Under the pieces are notes generated by a model, which saw nothing but the letters and a program-made list of their open reading frames with translations, was not told the DNA's origin and made no database searches. A stretch of 64,000 nt of DNA from Streblospio benedicti (taxonomy: Eukaryota > Annelida > Polychaeta > Spionida > Spionidae), in NCBI GenBank assembly GCA_019095985.1, contig CM032669.1, forward strand, positions 8,842,569-8,906,568, given 5' to 3'. Within the stretch, counting starts at the first letter, position 1, and each line of letters begins with the position of its first letter. The position numbers and the translations under genes were made by a program. Of the stretch, positions 35,373 to 45,798 are shown piece after piece.

Positions 35373-36006
35373 ACAATACTTAATTTGTAAAAGCTTAAGT
35401 GAAGTTGCATTGTATTTTGTAAAGGTCTATTTCTATTTGACTTTATGTTCGATAGAAGATTAAAGTGAGATTATATGTGCCCTCATATAGTATCTAAATA
35501 GTTAGTGTAATAGTTCTACATTTTTATTTCTTTATCAGTCAATGGCCACCAACAATGTCTATGATTTGGCGTATTTAATTTGCCAGGTAACACATTGCAC
35601 AGGGTGTAGAGTGCATTATGATTTTCGACGTAACAAGTGGGTTGTACTAAGTAGACCAAGATTATAGTATATCCAGACTAGATATAGTACTCAGGAGATG
35701 TATACAATTTGAAAATTAAAATTAAATTTTTCATTCCTCATGGTAAACATTATTAGTAATACTAATATTGCCAGTAATACCAACTATACACGCAAGCTAT
35801 GGTAATGCAGTTGGTGTGTTGCATAGACTTACGTCATGCGTGACTTTTTATTGTAAACTTTAATAAATTTTTCTGGTTGTTTTTCTGTGGCTATTTTTTA
35901 CTTATGGTAAAAATACGTGTCAAATCAATGATTAGACCAAAATATATTAAATCAGTTTTAATAATTCAATTGGAATAATGTTAAAGTGGGTTTCTGTTAA
36001 AAAGTC
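35373..36006. other. Intergenic, nothing recognised
   Basis: AT-rich, no supported feature. Confidence 0.4.
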
Positions 36007-36166
36007 TACCTGCTTTTCTCTCAGAAATAACTTTAAAATTCAAATTTTAAATATAATTTTTATCGATTTTGAACACTGCAGGCTCAGGAACCTGTAGAGT
36101 TCGAAAATGATAAAATTTATATTTAGAATTTAAATTTCAGAGTTATTTCTGAGAGAAAAGCAGGTA
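36007..36166. repeat. Foldback MITE, 160 bp
   Basis: TACCTGCTTTTCTCTCAGAA and following bases are mirrored by TTCTGAGAGAAAAGCAGGTA, with imperfect pairing across the whole arm of about 70 bp and a loop near 36078-36100. Confidence 0.85.
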
Positions 36167-36332
36167 CATACATTAAAATGATAGAATCATTGGAAATCAA
36201 TGGTTTGAATAATTTAAATTGGTCATTGAGTTCATTTATTTTTTAGTTTTAAATTATACTAGCTAAAGCCTAAACTAGTATATTATTTTCATAGGCCTTT
36301 GTACATGTACATCGTTGATAACTACCACCTGG

Positions 36333-36400
36333 GGTACCACGATCGTACATAAATATTTCATTGAGACAGCGATTAGAAAACTGGTGTATGCGAACGATGG
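36333..36400 (+). repeat. Fragment of dispersed repeat R2
   Basis: ATAAATATTTCATTGAGACA and AAAACTGGTGT match the complement of 59505-59545. Confidence 0.5.
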
Positions 36401-36950
36401 ACGTGCAAATGTCGATCCATTCGTTTTGTGTGCAAATAACATGACATAAGGCAATATAAAGGGTCAAGATAAAGAGCGCACTCCCATTTAACACACTAGA
36501 TCACTAACCCAAATGTAACAATAACTCTGCTACCACTTCACTGGATATATGTATATATCAAGACTGAATGAACTTTATTCTATAGTTAGTATGCGTGGTG
36601 TTATTTATTTACTTACAGTTACCTATTTATTTGAATTAGACTGAAAAATATATGATTTACAATCGAAGATATCAATAAGCTCCCAAACCGGAGGTACATA
36701 CAAGAAAAAAAAACATAGGTTTATTTATTTATTGATTGATTTATTGTTTTAAACATAACTAGTTGTTACATTGCAATAAATTGAAAACTGGGTAAAAATA
36801 GAATGATAAATAAATAAATATATACTATACTAAAATAAATAAATATAAGTAATGATATAGAATATAAATGCATACTATACTTTTTTACTAATTACTATTT
36901 ACTAGTCCAAAAGAGAATTAAAACGTTCAGTCAAATCCATGGGGTCCACG
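36401..36950. other. Intergenic / 3' flank of the SWIB gene
   Basis: AT-rich with TTTATTTATTTATT runs near 36719-36733, possible poly(A) signals for the - strand gene. Confidence 0.35.
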
Positions 36951-36953
36951 ACG

Positions 36954-37580
36954 TTAACACATATGTTTCTTCAAATGCTTCATCATGGTGAAACCTTTCA
37001 CTCGGTCTCGGCAGCCAAAGAGCTTCTTCAGCTTGGGGCATCCTGCGGTCTTGAAGTATCGTTTGTCGCATTTGTCTTGCAGCTTGTTCTTTTTTATTAT
37101 TTTCCACATCTTTTTTACCACTTGGGCCCGTGTAGCTTTCTCCATGCCCACAACGGCGCAGAGCGTTGGAGACAATTTTTTGCAATCATGAATACTGGTG
37201 TTGGGAGTGCATCCTTTTTTGGCCTTGCTGCTTTTCCTCCTGGACCTCGACCTTGATCTAGAACAGAACAGACAACAACATTAAAAAGGTGCAAAAGTTT
37301 ATTTAAATCACATTATTTAATCACATTTATTTAAAGCAAACCATATCTTACTAAAACAGAACAAATTATAAAGAAAAACAGAAAGGAAAGTTTATGTAAA
37401 TCTAAGGAAAAAAAATGTTTACCCGCTCCTAGACTTGGACTTTCCGCATGCTGGTTTTCTTGACCTTCTGGATCTTGAACGAGAAGTGCCTTTGGATCTG
37501 CTTCTTGTCTTGCGAGCTCTTTTAGGTCCACCCCTTCGTGGCCTACTTGCCGACCTCTTCCTTTTACACAGAGGTGGCAT
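36954..37580 (-). CDS. Arg/Ser-rich protamine-like protein with SWIB domain
   Basis: Two exons, 37580-37423 and 37257-36954, joined across a 165-bp intron (donor GG|GTAAAC, acceptor TGTTCTAG). They give a 153-residue protein with a GGA codon split at the junction. Residues 1-67 are very basic and Arg/Ser/Lys-rich (for example SRSRSRRSRK), like sperm nuclear basic or RS proteins. Residues about 80-152 match the SWIB/MDM2 fold: LSPTLCAVVG, then RAQVVKKMWKIIKKNKLQD, DKRYFK, LKKLFG, and a C-terminal FTMMKHLKKHM. SWIB domains occur in BAF60-type chromatin proteins and in small stand-alone forms. A DNA- or chromatin-binding role is inferred from the basic tail. ATG 37580 is the first Met before the basic run; an upstream in-frame Met at 37673 would add 31 unconvincing residues. 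Several TTTATT motifs on + near 36719-36733 could be its poly(A) signals. Confidence 0.8.
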
Positions 37581-37930
37581 CTTGGAGATAATGACTTGAT
37601 ATTGTTGATGTTGACTGAATGTTGTCTTTTCCTGTCGTTCAGATTCAGATATTCTCAGAAGGTAAACGCTCAACTAGGGCATTTAACGTTTCACGTTTAT
37701 CATAATTACGTTATACGTACGCACAATAAAAAGCTTGAAATCGCAGTCCGTGCGTCTCACAAAAAACATGTGTTGGGGCATGATGCAGTCACGTTCATGA
37801 GGCGCTATTATGAAACCAAGTGTGTGTGTAGGTATTGACATTTGTATGTGTTGAAGAAAAACGTTTGTCTGACATCCACACAAAGTGTCAGTACTGTAGT
37901 AAGCACCCAATGCTTTGATAAAGTAGCTTC

Positions 37931-39013
37931 AATCCCGCCTTACACTAGAGCGATCATGGGCAAACCAGTGCAACGCATCTTCACGCATTATGTTACGTCG
38001 TCAACTTGGGCGTATTGTGGCGGCATCGAACGTAGTAAAAATGCATGGTACGACAAGTTGCTGAGGCAAACAAAGTGTTACTTATATGTGCAAACGTTCT
38101 GCGATCCATAGAAGCAGCATGACTATTTGAAGCAAACTTTAACCAAACTGAATATTCGTCCAAAAATTTTGAACATGTTCAAAAATTCCCGACGAATTTT
38201 GCTAGTTCGCCAGTGCACGTAGAGCTATTGGTCGTTCACATATATTTCGGTATACGAGAAATATTGTATTTTTGCTTCACATGTCCAACATCCAGCATTC
38301 ATTGGTATTCCTGCTAAAACTATGTTTTACAACCTAATATGCCCAAACAACCTACGTAACAAAAGGTTTCTCACAACTGTATGTAAGGAGAAAACATTTC
38401 TGAATAGGCAATATTTCACCAACCGTCATGGCGTCCTTTGTTTACGTTTTACACAGTTCACGTTTTTCTAGTCTAGCTAGGGAGCGCTGATTTTGTCATC
38501 TAATATTCAAACTAATTTTTTTTTTGTTTGTTTTAATGTGACTACTGGTGATTATAGGTAATCATTCAATGCTTGATACATTTACAAACACTAAACATAA
38601 TTATTGGGGCCTAAATAAGCAGTGAGAACAAAATAATACGTTTTACAAAGTGATGACTTTCTTGACTCAAGATCAAAACAACGTATGCTCCTCAACCAAT
38701 TCGTGCGTTAAACATGAAATCGAACGTAAATATCATAGAGTACGTTATAAAATCGATATGCATTTTTCTGCAGTACATGTTTACAAGGAAAACTCCCGTA
38801 GTAAAAATAAACGTGTAAATAACAAAAGTTTCACAATGGTCGAAGATTTGTATTGCATGCCTAATCATAGGGTGAAACTTGTAGATTCTGGATAACTACT
38901 CTTTATTACTGTGGTAAGTTTCAGAAATTAGTAAACTCGATTATACCGAAAAATATGTGAACGACCAGTATAGTACGTAGCAGGTGGAATTCGCTATAGA
39001 GTAAAGCGGGTTT
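37931..39013. mobile_element. MITE family M1, copy A (interrupted)
   Basis: Starts near CCCGCCTTACACTAGAGCGA and ends GAATTCGCTATAGAGTAAAG plus CGGGTTT. The body matches copies at 61554-62203 and 63110-63750, for example CAACTTGGGCGTATTG and TTTAACCAAACTGAATATTC. A Tc1-like element interrupts it at 38228-38968. Confidence 0.7.
38228..38968. mobile_element. Tc1/mariner-type element, 741 bp, nested in M1 copy A
   Basis: TTGGTCGTTCACATATATTT and TCGGTATA at left, mirrored by TATACCGAAAAATATGTGAA and CGACCAG at right, with TA on each side (38226-38227, 38969-38970). The inner frame (38650-38895, 81 codons) shows no DDE motif I recognise, so it is non-autonomous. Confidence 0.8.
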
Positions 39014-39622
39014 AAAACCCGGTGTCATTTTGGGACATACTATGTGAAACTATGCGTCAGAAAGTGATAGAAAGGCATTATAAATTATAGATACATGATT
39101 GTGACTAGCAGTGTTGAAAAGAGAAGAGGTTTGCCGTTATGTGGGTATTTAGTATGTTTACTGACAGTACTTATTTTATGATCTAGTAAGTGTTAACATT
39201 GTGAAAAATGTGACATTCTCCCAAAGGAGGTTGTTTTAAGGGGCGGACCATTACTTAGTTGGGGGGGGGGGGGCAAGTAAATCTTTTTCAAACAAACAAT
39301 TTTTTTTCACATGGCCATATATTCAAGCTTTTTTTTCACACAATGACGCTGACAAGCTTTTTTTTTTTCAATCAGTACTCTAATATCATTTTTTTGCATA
39401 CAAAATGGACGACGCCTTCTCAAATTTTAATTAATTTGTATTTATTACTAGTGTATTAAAACAGCGTGGAATGTATTGAAAACACTACTAATATTTATAT
39501 GTCAATGTTTGAGACTATGCAAGGTGGCCGCCATATTGAAACATTAATAAGTGCTCAATCTATTTATATTTTCAGCATTGGTATTGTAATTAAGCCAGAT
39601 AAAGAATTAAGCCAGATAAAGG

Positions 39623-41884
39623 ATGGACAGTCCACCCAACACGCTCCCCAGCCTCCCAGGCCCACTACATAAGATGAAGCTGGGAGAGCTTCAAGAGTTT
39701 CTACCCTTGTTGATCAGCAAATCATCTGGCGTAGACAAGATCCAGTACAGGACTGAAAAAGCAAAGCCCAAATGGTGGCCTCAAGATCTGGCATGGGCCG
39801 ACCCAAGGATTGTTCCTAGAGCAACCAGAAGTGTTGATCCACGAGCTATGAGTAAAAGGTTCTTGGCATTGCTGCGAACAGCTGTAAAAAACTGTTACGT
39901 ATTTCACAATGCTGAGCATCTTCTCAAACCTTCATTATCAGCAGTTCAAGGCAAGACAACAATATCCAAGGAATTGAACACTGTACAAAAGTCAAAGTCA
40001 ACGGAACTTGGTGCACACGTAGCAGGGATGCCACCAAGTCCTGTAGAAGTACCACAGCCTTTTATGAAACTCTACCTCTGCTTTTTCTGTGACATTGAAT
40101 TCAAGAAAAAATCTGAATTGCAACAACACCAACTAGAATGTCAGAAAAATGCTACAAGTTCATCAAACAATAAAGATGCTACGAAAGTTTTCCAAGCTGC
40201 GAAAACTAATGAACACCAAATACGAAATCAATGCCAAACACTAGCGTCAATAAAAAATGAAGATGTTTTTCCTGGTGAGGACGATATCTATCCACAAACA
40301 ATTTCTAAAACAAGATTCATTGAGTTCTTTGGATTAATTCCTCTGGCTAAAGCTGAGAAACTGCTCAAACAACGGAGAAAAGAGAAAAATGTGCCATTAG
40401 ATTGTGAAGTGATTGAGATTCTAGATGACGATGAAGTGTGTATAAAATCGCCGCCAACTCCACACACTCCGCCAACTCCACACACTCCTAAGTCTTTAAT
40501 CTCTCAGTTGAGCCGAAGGAGGCTCGTAGAGCAGGTTACTCTGTTAGAAAAGGATACTTATGAGGAGAGTGAGATCAGTCACGCCTACCAGCCACGTAAA
40601 ATGTCAGCTGTTCTCAAAATTGACTACTGTTCTCCTCTTGGCAGTAGGCTCAGCAAGTACATGGAACAGAGTGCTAGCGAGCAGCATCAAGGTGCTCGTG
40701 ATGATGATAGTGATGATGAAAAAAAGCATTATGAATCGTATTGCAGCACTGCCAAAAAGAGTAAAGAAGATGGTATGCATCAAAAGCTGCGCAATAGACC
40801 TAACCAGTTTCCTATAACATTCAAAAAGTCCAAGAAACATTGTCGAAATATATGTCACGTGTACAAGTTCACAGCTAGAGCTAGACGAGAGTGGTTTAAA
40901 ACGAAAGAGGCTGGCATGGACAAGCGCGCACGGAAATTGAGACGAGCTTATTTTAGAGATAAATGCTCTGTGGCTTTAGATAAGTTGGACCCAGAATTTA
41001 TCAAGAGATGGACATCAAGCAGTTTCTACCAAGAAATGAATCATTTGTATCAGAGCCAGAATAATGCGCTGGTGAGTAATGATGCTGTCAGGATGAACCC
41101 TGTACGAGATATTCACGCCAATCTGCCGAACAACACTATTATCGTTACAGGCACTGGAGCTGTGGTATATAAAACGCCATCTCCTACAGTTCATAATGGC
41201 GTTGGTGCCTCCTCTCCTCATCTCACCACACCTTCATCTCTTGAACAGCCAAGGCCTATGCCCAACCTTTTAATTCCAAACACTGCAAATTTAAGTCCTA
41301 GTCAACATAGTGCTATGCTAGCTGCACGTATGAGGAGCCACTGGCAACCTTCATATTCAAAACCACAGGCTGCAAAACGAACAGGCGTTGTATCAATTAC
41401 TAGATCACTGGGTCAATCTGACATCTCAAATGTTCAATTTCATGATGCTGTCAGGCGGATGATGGGGATGAACCCTGTACGAGATGTTCAGGCCAATCTT
41501 CTGCAACAGACTGAACCAAGTTATATTGATCTTAGGGATGATGATGATGATGGTGTATCAATATCATCAACTGACAGCAATGACTCAGATTCTGGGAAAC
41601 GCAAGCCCAACAGTGAAAACATGCCGCAGGTTGCATCTGGATCAAAGCGTGCACGTGTAAAACCTGGAGCGAGAACCCCACCGCAAGCATCTCAGCCTAT
41701 GTTTCTATTTAAATGCCACCTCTGCCATGCAGAGATTACATGTAGGGATGATTTTGCTGCTCAGATTCAACTGCATTTTCAACAGCAACATGCTGTTACG
41801 AACATAAACCTCATTGAGCATGTTGATCCTAGTGGGCAAAAAGTTGTGAGTATTGTGGAAGAGTCTGTGATCTGTCTGGATTGA
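39623..41884 (+). CDS. NRF1/erect-wing-type DNA-binding protein with zinc fingers, 753 aa
   Basis: Unbroken single-exon frame. An in-frame TAA at 39587 precedes the ATG, and an acceptor-like ATTTTCAG ends at 39575, so the start lies in a second, mostly coding exon. Residues about 38-101 contain KPKWWPQDLAWADPR and, after a gap, LLRTAVKNCYVFHNAEHLL. The WWP-x-D-x3-W motif followed by a conserved N-C-Y is the signature I associate with the NRF1/P3A2/erect-wing DNA-binding domain. A C2HC-like finger follows near residues 153-174 (CFFCDIEF), and a second C2H2-like motif lies near 697-720 (CHLCHAE). In between are a PPTPHTP repeat, acidic runs and a basic conserved-looking block (CHVYKFTARARREWF) near residues 405-465 that I do not recognise. 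The phrase MNPVRD-ANL occurs twice (from about residues 487 and 608). A nuclear transcription factor is inferred. Inverted repeats surround the gene at 39240 and 44129. Confidence 0.8.
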   Translation: MDSPPNTLPSLPGPLHKMKLGELQEFLPLLISKSSGVDKIQYRTEKAKPKWWPQDLAWADPRIVPRATRSVDPRAMSKRFLALLRTAVKNCYVFHNAEHLLKPSLSAVQGKTTISKELNTVQKSKSTELGAHVAGMPPSPVEVPQPFMKLYLCFFCDIEFKKKSELQQHQLECQKNATSSSNNKDATKVFQAAKTNEHQIRNQCQTLASIKNEDVFPGEDDIYPQTISKTRFIEFFGLIPLAKAEKLLKQRRKEKNVPLDCEVIEILDDDEVCIKSPPTPHTPPTPHTPKSLISQLSRRRLVEQVTLLEKDTYEESEISHAYQPRKMSAVLKIDYCSPLGSRLSKYMEQSASEQHQGARDDDSDDEKKHYESYCSTAKKSKEDGMHQKLRNRPNQFPITFKKSKKHCRNICHVYKFTARARREWFKTKEAGMDKRARKLRRAYFRDKCSVALDKLDPEFIKRWTSSSFYQEMNHLYQSQNNALVSNDAVRMNPVRDIHANLPNNTIIVTGTGAVVYKTPSPTVHNGVGASSPHLTTPSSLEQPRPMPNLLIPNTANLSPSQHSAMLAARMRSHWQPSYSKPQAAKRTGVVSITRSLGQSDISNVQFHDAVRRMMGMNPVRDVQANLLQQTEPSYIDLRDDDDDGVSISSTDSNDSDSGKRKPNSENMPQVASGSKRARVKPGARTPPQASQPMFLFKCHLCHAEITCRDDFAAQIQLHFQQQHAVTNINLIEHVDPSGQKVVSIVEESVICLD

Positions 41885-42102
41885 TCAAAGTCGGGTAATT
41901 GCATTGGTTAGTTAAAATTCTGTAGCTATAATCACAAAATTTCCCACTGTCAAATTTGTGAAAGTGTTTGTATGTGATACTGTTATTATATGTATGAAGC
42001 CAAAACTATTTCAAACGAAAGATTGTTTCAAGGTGTTTAAGTAAATTGGTTAATTGAAAAAAAAAGTGCAAATATTTAGCATTTCTTTCCTGCTGTGGCT
42101 AT

Positions 42103-42108
42103 AATAAA
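42103..42108 (+). terminator. Candidate poly(A) signal of the NRF1-like gene
   Basis: AATAAA about 220 bp after the stop codon, followed by T-rich sequence. Another AATAAA lies near 42828. Which is used is unknown. Confidence 0.4.
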
Positions 42109-42989
42109 TTCCAATACATTACTTCGGTATCATTTATATGTACTTTTTAGGATGATTGGTTCATAATCAAAATAGTTTCAATTTTTCATAAACTAACTTG
42201 TTGGAACGTTTATTTTGTATTTGATGATTTAATATTGTATTCAATATTTTCTTTTCTGTTTTGTACTATGTCAGTATTCCTAAATATGTCTTTGGGCCAA
42301 TTAATATCTATTTGGAGTAACTGAAAAGCTCGCAGACCTTGAAATATTTGATTTTAAAATTAACACGATTCTTCAATATTTAGATTGAAAAAAATCTGTT
42401 GTGTCTGTTATTTACTCATCGGTATCATTCAATATTTTCTGACTGAAAATAAGAGCTTGTTGTGCTCTATCGGGAGGAAAATTAAATGTCTGAGATTGTA
42501 TGTTTGAAGTTATGCTTCAGTAAATCAAAATCACAATTCAATTGAGTTAAGTTTAAATCTAAATTTGGCCCTTATTATTAGTATTAGATGTGTTACGATG
42601 ATGATTTTAAAAATCTCCCAAGTGTTTTTTTGTTTTTTGATATTGGTTTACCATTTGCCTTTGTTTATATTACAATTTGTTCATTAATGAGTTAATTATT
42701 CCTTGGACAAATTTTACATTTAGCTTATGGTCATATTTATGCTTCAATAATATAGTTATGTTAACCAACGTTATATATAACACTAGTTGATGTTTTAAGT
42801 TTATCATTTAGTAATGTAAATACTTCAAATAAAAATATTGTAATATAGAAAATGTCAATGTTGAAAATGAATCGAAATAAATTAACACTATTCACATTTG
42901 AAGTTTCAATAAACCATATACATTTTTACCTCACCTGTCAGATCACATTTTGGCCGTCGACTTGTTCGGCCGTATGTCAACAATTAATA

Positions 42990-43330
42990 TTTGCACAATT
43001 GTTTCTTTATTTTTCATTCAATTTTCATCAATTTTACTCACAACTTGTATGCCTAATTGATTTTCATTCCATGGTTGAATCATGCCCTTGTGGAAAATTA
43101 ACCCCGCCCAGGGGTCCATCAAATATTTTAGCATAAATTGAGCTGAATCTTTTTTTTTTTTTTTCAATTTTGACCAAATTTATACGTGGTGTATTTGTTT
43201 ATATGATCATCATTCCATAGTTGAATCATACCCCTGGGTCCATCAAAATTTGTAAGCATAAACCATAGCTGGGTTATTTTTCATTCGATTTTCTCCAAAT
43301 TTACACACAATGTGTATGCCTATGTGAAAA
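42990..43330. repeat. Diverged tandem repeat of about 130 bp
   Basis: Units share TTTCATTC-ATTTTC, CATTCCATGGTTGAATCAT, GGGGTCCATCAAA and AGCATAAA. About two and a half units. They lie in the downstream part of the TIR-bounded block. Confidence 0.6.
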
Positions 43331-44519
43331 ACATGTAAAATATGCAAATACGCGGCCTAGTCTTGTCAGACAAGTGAACCTCTCTTATGTTTTGTAATCC
43401 ACAGCTCATAAGTAATACTCTGAAGATCGGATGGGCTTGATATTTGAATATACACCCAGGGGCGTATAAATGAGAACTTTTTCCATCACCAAAGATCCAA
43501 AAAGTAGCATTTTTCAAATAAAAGCCCACGGACTTTCATGCACAGGTGTACACAGAAAGTGTTGATTGCATGCAAAGAATGCTTCATGTAATTATAATTA
43601 TATTATGGATACTAAAAACTGTTTGGTAACATATTGAATTTTTAAGTCATAAATGTAAAAATAAACTTTCCTACTCAATTGTATATTTATACCCGGATTG
43701 AGAGACATGCTCGCAGTACAAGGAAGATGTCATTGACATTCAAAGAATTTTTGAAGGAACTTCTTCATTCATGGTATAATATGTACAATGTATATCATTT
43801 CAGTGTGAAATTTGCCTTTGCTTTACGAGAAAGTAGATCATAAAGTATTTGGCATATTCAGAATATTTGTGTTAATGTTTAAAATACAGAATACAGAAGA
43901 AATACATTAGCATCACTGCCACCAATAAACATACTGTACGTAAAAAATGAATGCCATAAACGCGTAAAAATCGACATTTGTGCAAACATTTCTTTCTCTA
44001 CGAATGAAACAAACATTTTTTGTCCTTTCTAATTGAGAACAAACATTTTTCTTCCCATGTGTGCGGTGAACAAACAATTTTTTCCGTATTTTACTCGCGC
44101 ACCCCCCAAACTAAGTAAAGGTCCACCCCTAAATTCATATATTATTCACAAATAAAAATAACTAACTGTCCATTAAGCTTGACGTTTATAAATAAATCCA
44201 CCATCTCACACAGCTTGATGACAAATAATTGAAAGATTACACCAAATTCTTAATATCTTAATATTCTTCATATTTTTTAATTGACATCCACAAATGAACA
44301 GGAAAAGAACAAAAAATACATAATATTGAAAGTCGAACATGATATCACCATGGCAATTCAGGTTTGATATTAATTTGGTATATTGCGGGAAAAAATATCA
44401 GGATCAAGTGTTTCACAGCAGCAAATGGGCATTCTTAGTACACCAATGAACTAATTACAGTCTTTTTTTCAATGATGAGACTAGATGACAGCTAACAATG
44501 TCATCTCTTTCTCTCAAAT

Positions 44520-44875
44520 TTATCCGCAGCCGTTATTAGCAACGTCCTGTGTTTGACTCTCCTTTTCTGTCTTCTTCTCATCGCTAACAATCTCTGTAAG
44601 CTCCACGGCTTTCTTTTCGCCTTCATCATTTTTCACATCATCATCTTCCTCTTCCTTCTTTACTTCGTTGTATGACTTCTGCTTCTTGCTAGCCCGAATA
44701 CAGTGACTGGCAAAGGCTATGACAATGGCGACAATGGCGACAATGGCGACAACAGCCACGATCAAGAGGACTCTGTCGGTAGAGATGTCATCGTCGTCGT
44801 TGGATGGTTGGGATGTAGTGACAGAGTCCTCCCACGAAGGTGTGGAGTTCCATAGTGCTTCCATGGACGACATTT
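44520..44875 (-). CDS. Small single-pass acidic membrane protein, 117 aa
   Basis: The ATG at 44873 lies two bases after an acceptor-like GTATTCAG, so the upstream exon is probably 5' UTR. The protein has a short acidic N-terminal region with NST and DDDD, one membrane helix (RVLLIVAVVAIVAIVAIVIA, about residues 34-55), then a basic stop-transfer segment (RASKKQK) and a Glu/Lys/Asp-rich cytosolic tail ending NNGCG. No signal peptide is seen, so a type III single-pass topology is inferred. The helix is encoded by a 9-bp tandem repeat near 44720-44760. Not assigned to a family. An internal-exon reading (longer protein with more exons to the right) is possible. Confidence 0.55.
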
Positions 44876-45234
44876 CTGAATACGAAAGTACAAACCGTCA
44901 AGTTTAGCTGCAGTCTTAAATGATCATATACGTGATTTTTTTCTTTTTAGATATTCGTATGGCTAAATAGCAGTTCTTTTTACGTCAGCAATGTGATATC
45001 GTGTAGATAATTTCCTTTGTCTTGTGCTTGCTTGATAATAACGTCATTACTAATTTTAGCTGTTTGATCACGCAGGTCTATTGTGTTATAAAAATGCTTA
45101 ATTGCTGAGTAAAGTTCCAATATCAGCATTAAATTGATATAAACCAGACTAAAACAGTATCATAAAGATCACATGACAATTATTATCTATCAGCATGATG
45201 ATAGCACTTGAGAGGTGAAATCAAATGAATTATC

Positions 45235-45372
45235 ACCGAATAAAGCGTCTATTTCATATTTTAATTAGGCTTATATCTTATATCCTATTCTTACACGTTT
45301 CCACCGAATAAAGCGTCTATTCCATATTTTGATTATGCTTATATCTTATATCCGATTTTTACACGTTTCCCA
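45235..45372. repeat. Tandem duplication, about 68 bp x 2
   Basis: CACCGAATAAAGCGTCTATT starts each unit and TTACACGTTTCC ends it, with few differences. Confidence 0.85.
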
Positions 45373-45798
45373 CGCTAAAATCGTAGGCGGCAGCCATTTA
45401 ATGGGGGGGGGGGTCTAACTTACTCAAGAAGTGGATAGAATTTATATACGCTTTGCCTATGACGGATTCAAAGTGTGGATTTTTGTAATGGGAGAAATCC
45501 CTTTACGGCAGACATTGCCAACAACATTATTTTATTCATTAAATCATTTGAGATGTCGCTACTTCGGTAAAGTGGCTTTTCAGTCATATGTGCTGTCTAT
45601 TGTCCAAAGGTCCTCACATTCATCTTCCATGATAGCAAGGATCTATGTCAAAGACTTCGTCGACACACCATCAGGCGCTCAGAGGGCGAAGGTATACATA
45701 AAACAGTACAACATTGATGTACTTACAACAATCAAATGTTTACTGTCTATCCAACCAACCAACCGTAGCACTCGTATGGTGGAGTGACTGGACGCTAT

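Larger units (their letters stand above)
39240..44129. mobile_element. TIR pair enclosing the NRF1-like gene, about 4.9 kb
   Basis: Left AGGGGCGGACCATTACTTAG followed by TT and a G run; the right end in complement reads AGGGGTGGACCTTTACTTAG followed by TT and a G run. TA flanks both (39238-39239, 44130-44131). Both subterminal regions carry AAACAAACAATTTTTT-like and GTTTGTT motifs. The simplest reading is one DNA transposon whose cargo is the 753-codon gene. The alternative is two separate partial elements on either side of a host gene. Confidence 0.5.

Noticed and set aside
45431-45787. 118-codon open frame
   Set aside because: No domain, no good splice or start signals, and it ends at a transposon border. 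Chance frame is the safer reading.
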